Shown here: one piece after another, positions 57,487-64,000 of the stretch
Layout: every line of letters begins with the position of its first letter
Numbering within the stretch: the first letter of the stretch is position 1
DNA from: Edaphobacter aggregans DSM 19364
GTDB lineage: Bacteria; Acidobacteriota; Terriglobia; Terriglobales; Acidobacteriaceae
DNA: 64,000 nucleotides
Direction: 5' to 3'
Assembly: GCF_000745965.1 (NCBI RefSeq)
Contig: NZ_JQKI01000005.1
Span: 124,001-188,000 of the forward strand
The notes under the pieces: generated by a model
Seen by the model: the letters and a program-made list of their open reading frames with translations, nothing else
Databases searched by the model: none
What the model was told of the DNA's origin: nothing
Translations under genes and position numbers: made by a program

Positions 57487-59976
57487 TCAGTCGACGACGC
57501 GGCCGAGCGCGAGGACCGTGTGCGGCTGGCGCGGGTGGGGTAGTCCGCGGAAGAGGACTGCCGCGATTGCCGCGATTGCCGCAATGCACAGCAGCGGGAG
57601 AGGATAGCCGAATCGCGCAAAGGCGCCTCCGGCGAGCATGGCCGCAAGCGCCTGTGAGGCCGACATCACCAGATTGTTCGACGCGGCTGCGCCTTCGCGC
57701 TGGTCCTTCGGGACGCGGTCCATCAGGAGGCTGTAGAGGCCGGGCTCGTTCATCCACTGGAAGGCGGTGAAGGCCATGTAGCCGAGCGCGGCGGCAAGCG
57801 GACTGTGAATCGCCGCGAGCACGCAGAGGAACGCCGCTGCGGCGAGCTGGGTGCAGACGATGCCGTTGACCAGTCCCAGGCGCCGGAAGAGCAGTGGAGC
57901 CGCGAGGACGGCGACAACCTGCGTGATCTGCGAAGCCGAGAAGGCGTTGCCGATCTGCGGCAGCGGCATGTGCATGTGCTCGGCGAAGTAGACGTTGGCG
58001 AACGGGCTGAACGAGCCGGTGACGAGTCCCCACACCGCGATGGCGGGAAGATAGCGAAGAAGGAATGGCGACAGGAAGGAGGGCTTCGCCTGTGCGGGCA
58101 CAGCGTTGGCCCGCTCGAAGGTGAGCCGCGATGCGGGCCAGAGTCCTACGGCGACGAGAGCGCAGGAGAGCAGAAGCACGAGGCGCAGAGGATCGGCGGA
58201 GTGCAGCGCGGAGCCAGGGATCGTGTGCTGCGCGAGCCATCCGGGAAGCCTGCCTCCGACGAAGCCGCCGAGCGCGGCGACGCCGATGCCGAGCGCGAAG
58301 ACGAGCGAGAAGGCGGAGGGACGCTGGCGCTCAGAGGTCATCCGCGCGACCGCGGGCGAGAGACAGACGGCCCAGGTGGAGAGTGTGAGTCCGGAGAGGA
58401 ACGCGAGCGCCAGCTGCATGGGCAGGGCCAGCAGTAGCGCTCGTGCTGAGAAGACAAGGACAGCGAGAAGAAATGCTGCAAGCAGTGCAGTGCGCAGGCC
58501 GAATCGCCGCGCAAACCTTCCGGCGGGAATGGCGCCGGTAAAGCTGCCGGCCGCCATCGCGCTGGCGATCAGGCCCAGAGTCTTTTCGGTGTAGCCGTGG
58601 CCGATGAGAAAGAGATTGAAGAGAAAGAAGTAGATGGAGAGGCCGAGGTCGAAGAAGAACGACGCCCCAAGAAAGACCCAGAAGCGGCGCTCCAGACGGT
58701 GCCGCGAGAGTCGCCACCGGATGCCGCGTGCGAGCGTCGACGCGTCCATGCGCAAGTGAGCAAGGCCGCGCGAAGCGAGATACGAGAGATAGCGGCCATA
58801 CCGATGCACGCCCTTCCGATCGACCAGCTTTTTGTCCCACGCTACCACCCGATACGAACTCAGGCGTGTCGTGATCTGCGGGAGAAAGGAGCGCCGGAGC
58901 AGAGCCAGCTTCTTCTTCGGCTCGTCAAGCAGTGTGAGGTGCAGCCACACCGAGTCCTTGTTGGGGCCGAACATGCCTTCGAAGGCCGACCAGGTAAAGT
59001 GCGACAGCCACTCCGTCTGCTCCTGTGGCAGCGCCGCAATCTCGTCCTCCACCACGGGATGCAGATCGCATCGAAACCACGCCGCCGCGTGAAAGAAGGC
59101 GATCGCCTCCTTCGCGCGCAGCGATGCGGAGTGCATGGCCTTCCAGCTCTCCCAGAAGGCGTCGTCGCCGGCGTGCGCGTCGAGAAAGGTGGCCAGCTCG
59201 TAGACGTGATGCACGATGCGATCCTGCAGCAGCAGGTTGCGCGCGATGTGAAGCGCAAGGTGTCCCAGGTGATCGGCGGGGCTGAGCGCGGAGAACTCGA
59301 GTCCGTCGAGGACGCGGCGCGTCCGTCGCGCGAAGAACCTCTCCGTCTCCGGAAGGGCAAGCAGCGATACAGGCTCGTTCCACAGGCAGTAGTGCAGCTC
59401 GATGGAGAGAGGCATCGTGGGATCGAAGTGGTTTCCCTGCCACCGCCAGTCTCCGAGGCGGATCATCGTGGGCGAGTGGTCGGCATTGCGGGTATCCGTC
59501 TGCTGATCGGGTCGATAGCCGATGGCCTCGAGCGCGGACTGCGCGAGCGCCATCTGCTCCGCACGACAAACGAAGTCGAGATCGGACTGCTGTCGCAGCC
59601 GGGGGTCGGCGACGTACTCCGGGGCCTGCGTGAATCCTTTGATGACGATGTGCTCGACACCGGCCTCGTCCAGCGCGTAGGCGGCCTCGCGGTAGGTGGC
59701 CTTGACGCGCTCGAACCGCAGCGCGTTGTCGGTGGTGTTCCGCTCGAGCTGCTCGGCCACCCACGCGGGGGCTCCGTCCACCCGGAGCTGTGCCAGTGGA
59801 AACGTGAGGTGCGCGAGCTCGCAGAACTGGAGCAGAGAGCGCCACTCGCTATCGGACAGGCTTCGCAGGCTCTCGGTCTCTGCTCCGCGAAACTGCAGCG
59901 CGGCAAGAAGCGCGGCGACCTCGCGCGGGACTCGCGCGGCAAGCGCTTCGTGCGTGCTGGGATAAGGCTTCGACAA
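57487..59976 (-). CDS. Nucleotidyltransferase-MFS transporter fusion
   Basis: An 829-residue protein. Residues about 1-390 form an NTP_transf_5-like nucleotidyltransferase: HIVIKGFTQAPEYVADPRLR then QQSDLDFVCR, with the paired aspartates that bind Mg-NTP, and a helical C-terminal part. Residues about 430-829 are a 12-helix MFS transporter with RFGLRTALLAAFLLAVLVFS and NNLVMSASQALAAML. Both parts are in one uninterrupted frame. Kinase genes of HprK type often accompany this nucleotidyltransferase in peptide-modification loci, and one lies four bases upstream here. No precursor peptide is visible, so substrate and role are unknown. Confidence 0.85.
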   Translation of the reverse strand: MSKPYPSTHEALAARVPREVAALLAALQFRGAETESLRSLSDSEWRSLLQFCELAHLTFPLAQLRVDGAPAWVAEQLERNTTDNALRFERVKATYREAAYALDEAGVEHIVIKGFTQAPEYVADPRLRQQSDLDFVCRAEQMALAQSALEAIGYRPDQQTDTRNADHSPTMIRLGDWRWQGNHFDPTMPLSIELHYCLWNEPVSLLALPETERFFARRTRRVLDGLEFSALSPADHLGHLALHIARNLLLQDRIVHHVYELATFLDAHAGDDAFWESWKAMHSASLRAKEAIAFFHAAAWFRCDLHPVVEDEIAALPQEQTEWLSHFTWSAFEGMFGPNKDSVWLHLTLLDEPKKKLALLRRSFLPQITTRLSSYRVVAWDKKLVDRKGVHRYGRYLSYLASRGLAHLRMDASTLARGIRWRLSRHRLERRFWVFLGASFFFDLGLSIYFFLFNLFLIGHGYTEKTLGLIASAMAAGSFTGAIPAGRFARRFGLRTALLAAFLLAVLVFSARALLLALPMQLALAFLSGLTLSTWAVCLSPAVARMTSERQRPSAFSLVFALGIGVAALGGFVGGRLPGWLAQHTIPGSALHSADPLRLVLLLSCALVAVGLWPASRLTFERANAVPAQAKPSFLSPFLLRYLPAIAVWGLVTGSFSPFANVYFAEHMHMPLPQIGNAFSASQITQVVAVLAAPLLFRRLGLVNGIVCTQLAAAAFLCVLAAIHSPLAAALGYMAFTAFQWMNEPGLYSLLMDRVPKDQREGAAASNNLVMSASQALAAMLAGGAFARFGYPLPLLCIAAIAAIAAVLFRGLPHPRQPHTVLALGRVVD

Positions 59977-59980
59977 AAGA

Positions 59981-61042
59981 CTACCTTCTCGTTAGCGCAA
60001 GCTCTTCCAGCCGTTCGACGGCCCAGTCGAGATCGGTGTAGCGCAGCTCAAAGACCTGGACGCCGACGAGGTTCCTCACCACGGCCTCGTGGTCGGCTGC
60101 GCCTGCACTCAGCAACGACGTCTGCAGAAACCAGCGCAACGCGGCCTCGCGAGAGAACGGATGAAGGCCCGGTGTCGCGGCGTTACGGCGATTGAGGAAG
60201 ACGATGTACTCCACGCGTGTCGAATCGCTTGTGGTCAGCTCGGGAAACTCAAGCGTGGAGACTTCAATGGAGGGTTTGCCTGCGGCGCGCGGCGTGATGG
60301 AGCGGCCCTCGAGCTCGGGAAAGAGCTGAACACCGGAGTCGCGGAAGCGAATCTGATGCGAGTTTCCGACGACGAGGCGGTCGTCGCGATCGAGCGGAAG
60401 ATAGCTGGCGTCGTCGCTGATGTAGGTCCAGCCGGAGCGTGCGCCGGCAAAGGCGAGCGACGATTTCCCGGCGCCGGAGTCGCCGCAGAGCAGCATGCCG
60501 CGCCCATAGGGAGCGACGCAGGCCGCATGCAGCGCCGTCGCGCGCAGCGTGGAGAGCATCCCCAGGACCGCGGCCTCCAGAAAGTGATAGCGCAGATAGA
60601 GCGGCGATTCGGCGGTGGCACGCGTGACCCATCCGAAGGCGAAGCCGCGCCTGAGATCGCAGGCGATGAAGTTGCGCGGGTCGGCCACGATGGTCAACAG
60701 GTGCTCGCGCACACGGCATACAGGAGTAGGCGGGTCGGCTGTATCGGACTCATCTTCGGCGACGCCGAGCTCGAGCCGCAGCGGAGGGTGATCGAACTGC
60801 GGGCGAAACATGCGCCAGCTCTGTTCGGCGGCGGCAAGCACGGCCGCGGAGTTGGTTGTAATCTCGACGGGAAAGCCCAGAGGGAAGAACGTGGCACGCA
60901 GCGGCAGATCTGCATTCGAAAGGACTGGATTCGAGAGGACCGGATTCGAAAGGATCGGGTTCGTTCCCGGTGTCTCGGCCCGGGCGATCAGGCTGGCTTT
61001 TGCATCCTGCATGGACATGCTTCCTTGAGTGGAGGGGCTCAT
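59981..61042 (-). CDS. HPr kinase/phosphorylase-like protein
   Basis: A 353-residue protein of the HprK-related type. It has Walker A GDSGAGKSS (187-195), LHAACV with His172, and YISDDAS (208-213) typical of HprK catalytic domains. The N-terminal 120 residues are not the regulatory HprK domain. Residues 28-45 are near-repeats of SNPVL, encoded by tandem 15-bp units. The ATG at 61042 overlaps the stop of the upstream cytochrome gene (TAATG). Together with the nucleotidyltransferase fusion it suggests phosphorylation of a peptide or protein; target unknown. The longer frame (to 61327) is an antisense artefact over that gene. Confidence 0.85.
   Translation of the reverse strand: MSPSTQGSMSMQDAKASLIARAETPGTNPILSNPVLSNPVLSNADLPLRATFFPLGFPVEITTNSAAVLAAAEQSWRMFRPQFDHPPLRLELGVAEDESDTADPPTPVCRVREHLLTIVADPRNFIACDLRRGFAFGWVTRATAESPLYLRYHFLEAAVLGMLSTLRATALHAACVAPYGRGMLLCGDSGAGKSSLAFAGARSGWTYISDDASYLPLDRDDRLVVGNSHQIRFRDSGVQLFPELEGRSITPRAAGKPSIEVSTLEFPELTTSDSTRVEYIVFLNRRNAATPGLHPFSREAALRWFLQTSLLSAGAADHEAVVRNLVGVQVFELRYTDLDWAVERLEELALTRR
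60915..60963. repeat. 15-bp tandem repeat in the HprK-like gene
   Basis: Three and a bit copies of TTCGAAAGGACTGGA with base changes. They encode SNP(I/V)L repeats in the N-terminal linker of the kinase-like protein, so length variation would stay in frame. Confidence 0.8.
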
Positions 61043-61533
61043 TACTTTGCATACTCCTCGCCGGAGTAGGCGCGCGGCTCTCCGAGGCTTCCTGCCGGAG
61101 GCAGGTGACGCAGATAGACGACGATGGTCCACATGTCGTCGTCGCTCAGAATTCCCTTGGACGCGGGCATTCCCGACGGCGAGATTCCGTTCTCGATGAT
61201 CCACTTCAGCTGTCCGTCGGTGTAGCGCTGCACATCGTCGGAGGCGAGCGACGGAAGCGGCGGCGACATGTTCTTCGCGAAGGGAACGCCGGTATTCTGT
61301 GCGTCGCGGCCATGACAGACGACGCAATAAAAGCCGAAGGCAACCTTGCCGGCCTCGATCGTCTCCGCCGATGCCTTAATCGGATTCGTGTCCTTTTTCC
61401 CCCCAACCGTCACGTTGTGCTTGGTCCACTCCAGGATGGCTGTCTCCGCTTTTCCCGCCGGCGCGACCTTGCATCCCGCAAAGGGAAGACAGAGCAAGCA
61501 TGCGGGAATGGCGATGAGAGCTCTCCAGTGCAT
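61042..61533 (-). CDS. c-type cytochrome lipoprotein
   Basis: A 163-residue monohaem cytochrome. The signal peptide ends in a lipobox (LPFAGC, Cys21). The haem site is CVVCH (Cys70, Cys73, His74) and the axial Met is in SPSGMPASK (about residue 123). It resembles cytochrome c6/cbb3-like class I domains (PPLPSLASDDVQRYTDGQLK). It would carry electrons in the periplasm while tethered to membrane. ATG at 61533 follows AAGGAG. It lies five bases after the CuA-cupredoxin gene and overlaps the kinase gene. Confidence 0.9.
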   Translation of the reverse strand: MHWRALIAIPACLLCLPFAGCKVAPAGKAETAILEWTKHNVTVGGKKDTNPIKASAETIEAGKVAFGFYCVVCHGRDAQNTGVPFAKNMSPPLPSLASDDVQRYTDGQLKWIIENGISPSGMPASKGILSDDDMWTIVVYLRHLPPAGSLGEPRAYSGEEYAK

Positions 61534-61538
61534 TCGTA

Positions 61539-61892
61539 CTACTCCTTTACGTGAACCGTCAACTTCATGGAGCCGTGACCGCTGCCGCAGAACCGGCCGC
61601 ACTTGCCTTGAAAGTCACCGACCTTATCGGGCGTCACCGTCACCTCTTGGTCGTGTCCCTTCGAGACCTCGCGGTTGACGCCAAGCTCTTTGATTACGAG
61701 GCTGTGCGCGACGTCCTCGGAGACCAGTTTCAGGGTCACCGTCTCGCCTTTTTGCAGCGTGATCTCAGCGGGCTCAAACGAAAAACGCCGTGCGTGAATC
61801 TCGATCGTGCGGCCTGTTTCCTGTGCGTTCCCGGTGTGAAGTAGGCCAGTTCCGCCCAGTACCGCAAGGGTCAACGCCATCATCCATTGCAT
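61539..61892 (-). CDS. CuA-type cupredoxin, exported
   Basis: A 117-residue protein with a signal peptide (WMMALTLAVLGGTGLLHTGN, cleavage near NAQET). The mature part is a cupredoxin with a full CuA ligand set: His63 (VAHSL), Cys98 and Cys102 (KCGRFCGSGHGSM), His106 and Met109, as in cytochrome oxidase subunit II and N2O reductase. It lacks membrane helices and so is a soluble electron carrier or copper donor. The short length suggests a minimal CuA domain. Cytochrome genes are on both sides. Confidence 0.88.
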   Translation of the reverse strand: MQWMMALTLAVLGGTGLLHTGNAQETGRTIEIHARRFSFEPAEITLQKGETVTLKLVSEDVAHSLVIKELGVNREVSKGHDQEVTVTPDKVGDFQGKCGRFCGSGHGSMKLTVHVKE

Positions 61893-61947
61893 CGAAATAC
61901 TCCTTCTCCATTGGTGTCGTTCTTGTTTGTGCTGCCGCAGCGCCGGC

Positions 61948-62244
61948 TTAAGGCGCCATGAACTTCAGCAGCAGAATCTCGTCCTCGCGCGAGAGCCGCG
62001 CCCGCGCGCGCATGTGCATGATGATCGTTCCCGTGGTCCTCTGCGAGATGCTCATCGGCGGCCTGTGGCAGCGTCCGCAGTTCGCCTGGAAGACGTCGTC
62101 GCCCGTGCGCTCCACATTTTGTTGCTTCGACTGCGTCGTATCCTGCTTGGCCGTCTTTGCATCCGCCTGCGGCTTCGAAGCGGCGAGCCCGATGCTGCCT
62201 GAGACCAGCGCAACCATCAACATGAAGAGCAGATAGCGTTTCAT
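61948..62244 (-). CDS. Small c-type cytochrome
   Basis: A 98-residue protein with a signal peptide (MKRYLLFMLMVALVSGSIGL). The haem motif is CGRCH (Cys56, Cys59, His60), with RTTGTIIMHMRARARLS after it providing possible Met ligands. The mature domain is short, about 50 residues. ATG at 62244 overlaps the end of the upstream porin gene. It is probably a periplasmic electron carrier for the adjacent CuA protein. Confidence 0.85.
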   Translation of the reverse strand: MKRYLLFMLMVALVSGSIGLAASKPQADAKTAKQDTTQSKQQNVERTGDDVFQANCGRCHRPPMSISQRTTGTIIMHMRARARLSREDEILLLKFMAP

Positions 62245-63317
62245 TTCTTTCTCCCCGGCCACAGCGGAAACTGAAAGCGATAGGTGAAGCCGACGTTCCA
62301 GATGTTGGCGTTTCTCTGCGAACTGAAGGTTCTTCCGTAGCTGGAGATGAAGCGAATATCGTCGCGGAAGTAGTAGTTGAGGCCGAAGTCGAATCGCTGC
62401 GTGTCGATGCGCGGCAGGCTGTTGCCTCCGCCGTTCAAGGGAAAGAACTGCTGCATGCGGCCGACGACCTGGGTGCGCTGCACGAAGCGCGGAACCGGCA
62501 GCTGGGTGAAGTTATAGGCGGTCTCCAGCCAGTAGCCGCGACCGTTGTAGCTGGTGTCGAACTCGGCCTTCAGATCGATCGGTACCTTTGGCGGCTGCCA
62601 GGAGACGTAGGCCGCGACGCTGTTGATGTTGCGGGATTCGAGGAAGCGCTGATACGACGTGCCGATCTCGAGCCGCTTCTTCGGCAGAAAGATGCTGGTG
62701 TCGCCGCCCGCCGCGCGTGCTGACTGCAGCTGCTCGATGTTGCTGTGCGCGGAGACGTACGCCGTGTACTGGATGGAATAGGACGGTCGCTGAACCACGA
62801 CGCCGCGCAGCATGTAGCCATCGCCTGATCCACTGGTGCGCGTGCCGATGGCCGTGGTGATCGGCGCGTCCTGCAGGTTCTTGATCCAGATGGGCTGCAG
62901 CCGCTCGTTGTAGATGCCAAAGGGCAACAGGTAACGCCCCACGACCACGGTGAGATGCGTGTCCGCCAGCCAGTCGAGCTGCGCGTACTCCACGTTCTTG
63001 AAGACCTGGCCCTTGAACGGACCATCGGGCTGCGGGTTGCGCTGAAAGAAGCCGGTGAAGTCGGTGCGCGATTCGAGCAGAACGTGCGAGCCGAACGGCA
63101 CCAGCAGCACTGGATTGATCAGCGGCGACAGCGTGGTTACACCGCCGTTGACGTTGTGCACATAGCCGAAGCCTCCGGAGATGACCGGAACGTATCCGGC
63201 ATGATCGTCCCGCACGTCTGACGACGAGCTCTGCGAGTGCAGGGGAGCGCACAGTGCGAGGCACAGTGCGGTAACCCCAGCGGGGCGAAGAAGTGCGCGT
63301 TGTCTCTTCCTAAGCAC
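62241..63317 (-). CDS. Outer-membrane beta-barrel protein
   Basis: A 358-residue exported protein with a signal peptide (RPAGVTALCLALCAPLHSQ). Alternating aromatic strands (YVPVISGGFGYVHNVNGG, HVLLESRTDFTGFFQR, NVEYAQLDWLADTHLTVVVG) and a C-terminal NANIWNVGFTYRFQF, ending near a charged GRKK tail, point to a porin-like barrel of about 14-16 strands. No plug or TonB box is seen. As first gene of the cytochrome cluster, with ATGA overlap to the next, it could import the substrate or host an electron conduit. Divergent from the TonB-dependent receptor gene. Confidence 0.8.
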   Translation of the reverse strand: MLRKRQRALLRPAGVTALCLALCAPLHSQSSSSDVRDDHAGYVPVISGGFGYVHNVNGGVTTLSPLINPVLLVPFGSHVLLESRTDFTGFFQRNPQPDGPFKGQVFKNVEYAQLDWLADTHLTVVVGRYLLPFGIYNERLQPIWIKNLQDAPITTAIGTRTSGSGDGYMLRGVVVQRPSYSIQYTAYVSAHSNIEQLQSARAAGGDTSIFLPKKRLEIGTSYQRFLESRNINSVAAYVSWQPPKVPIDLKAEFDTSYNGRGYWLETAYNFTQLPVPRFVQRTQVVGRMQQFFPLNGGGNSLPRIDTQRFDFGLNYYFRDDIRFISSYGRTFSSQRNANIWNVGFTYRFQFPLWPGRKK

Positions 63318-63503
63318 GAGCCGAGTATAGGAAGCCGCGTCGCAGCGCTTGTCACCGATTCGTCACCGCATTGTCAAATGCTTCTTAACGTGGGCTTTTC
63401 ACCGAAAGAATGACGTCGCCTTGACAAATTGCTGACAAATGGCGTTGTGGCGCTGGTCGATAATCGCTCTCGACGACACACTCGAGTCATCAAGGACCAG
63501 GCC

Positions 63504-64000
63504 ATGAGATCTCCGGTCTTTACTCGATTCCGCATCGTTGTTCTTGTTCCGCTCACGATTGAGCTCACGTTCGCGGTTCATCAACTTCGAGCGCAGACAC
63601 CGGGGACCGGCGCGATTGCCGGCACCGTCGTCGATCCCACCGGAGCGGTCATCGTGGCCGCGAAGGTCGAGGTCGTCCACGACGGAACTCAGGCGAGGCG
63701 CTCTGCCATCACTTCGCCCGAAGGGGCGTTTCGCGTCCCGCTGCTGCAGCCGGGCAGCTACTCGGTGGCGATTGCGGCGCCGGGCTTTCAGATCAGAGAA
63801 CTGCATGGGGTGAGCGTCGTCGGCAGTGAGACCGCGACGCTCGTGACGAAGCTCGCCATCGGCTCCGCGGGCGAGAACATCGAGGTCAGCGGCATCGCCG
63901 AGCTGGCCCAGACGGAGGGCTCGACGCTCGGCCGCGCAATCGATCAGAAGACCATCCAGGCGCTGCCGCTGGCGAATCGCAACTACACGCAGATTCTCGC
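63504..64000 (+). CDS. TonB-dependent receptor, Oar-like (3' end beyond window)
   Basis: The first 165 residues of an outer-membrane receptor. A signal peptide (RFRIVVLVPLTIELTFAVHQ) is followed by a carboxypeptidase-regulatory-like (CarboxypepD_reg) domain, TGAIAGTVVDPTGAVIVAAK to VSVVGSETATLVTKLAIG, then the start of the plug (IDQKTIQALPLANRNYTQIL). This arrangement is typical of the large receptor families of Terriglobia, often tied to polysaccharide or protein uptake. ATG 63504. The barrel is outside the window. Confidence 0.93.
   Translation, partial: MRSPVFTRFRIVVLVPLTIELTFAVHQLRAQTPGTGAIAGTVVDPTGAVIVAAKVEVVHDGTQARRSAITSPEGAFRVPLLQPGSYSVAIAAPGFQIRELHGVSVVGSETATLVTKLAIGSAGENIEVSGIAELAQTEGSTLGRAIDQKTIQALPLANRNYTQIL

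Noticed and set aside
58597..60195. Plus-strand frame of 532 residues
   Set aside because: Antisense to the nucleotidyltransferase-MFS gene and part of the kinase gene, both with clear domains; arginine-rich artefact.

Overview
The window comes from a free-living, GC-rich Gram-negative bacterium, most likely an acidobacterium of the Terriglobia (Terriglobus/Granulicella/Edaphobacter type). This rests on a Ser/Thr kinase with TPRs divergent from an ECF sigma factor, an Oar-like TonB-dependent receptor, an abundance of secreted hydrolases, small MddA/NnrU-type membrane proteins and dispersed palindromic repeats. It is an inference from gene content; there is no rRNA in the window.

Layout. 1-4.0 kb: partial Ser/Thr kinase-TPR gene, divergent ECF sigma factor whose Shine-Dalgarno lies in a palindrome, and a small secreted protein. 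4.0-18.2 kb: a purine-to-glyoxylate island. A P1-family peptidase and an SSS-family symporter read leftward; rightward run a class III aminotransferase, allantoinase, three-subunit xanthine dehydrogenase (FAD subunit fused to OHCU decarboxylase), HIU hydrolase, urate oxidase, allantoate amidohydrolase, ureidoglycine aminohydrolase and a ureidoglycolate amidohydrolase-like enzyme. Most genes overlap or touch. Together they would take xanthine to glyoxylate, releasing CO2 and ammonia by the plant-type ureide route, with the aminotransferase a plausible glyoxylate-to-glycine step.

18.2-28.5 kb: small and accessory genes on the minus strand (secreted protein, Bax-inhibitor-1 protein, cupin, VOC protein, SGNH lipoprotein, FG-GAP protein), gene debris, then asnS. 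28.5-43.9 kb: mixed metabolism (winged-helix/hydrolase fusion, MddA-like methyltransferase, sugar isomerase, two SGNH hydrolases, alpha/beta hydrolase, GH20 hexosaminidase, membrane glycosyltransferase, carbonic anhydrase, gamma-glutamyltransferase) and an ECF sigma/membrane protein/secreted protein operon. 43.9-46.2 kb: a tiny ORF with a structured leader, a candidate structured RNA with terminator, and a twice-frameshifted vanadium-haloperoxidase-like gene. 46.2-52.8 kb: housekeeping genes (ispE, tRNA-Gln, prs, L25, pth, rpsF-rpsR-rplI). 52.8-64 kb: methyltransferase, a secreted-protein gene bracketed by 37-bp inverted repeats, MacB-like permease, and a six-gene minus-strand cluster (outer-membrane barrel, two cytochromes c, CuA cupredoxin, HprK-like kinase, nucleotidyltransferase-MFS fusion), then the start of a TonB-dependent receptor gene.

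The least explained signal is a dispersed composite intergenic element present four times in one orientation (about 19.1, 20.1, 41.8 and 52.9 kb): phased copies of TGCAAAATATTGA, a GC-rich hairpin, a conserved TCGGCGC/TTGCG block (in three copies) and a terminal CTTGACAG. Several other repeat families are also present, and two are translated inside ispE and asnS.
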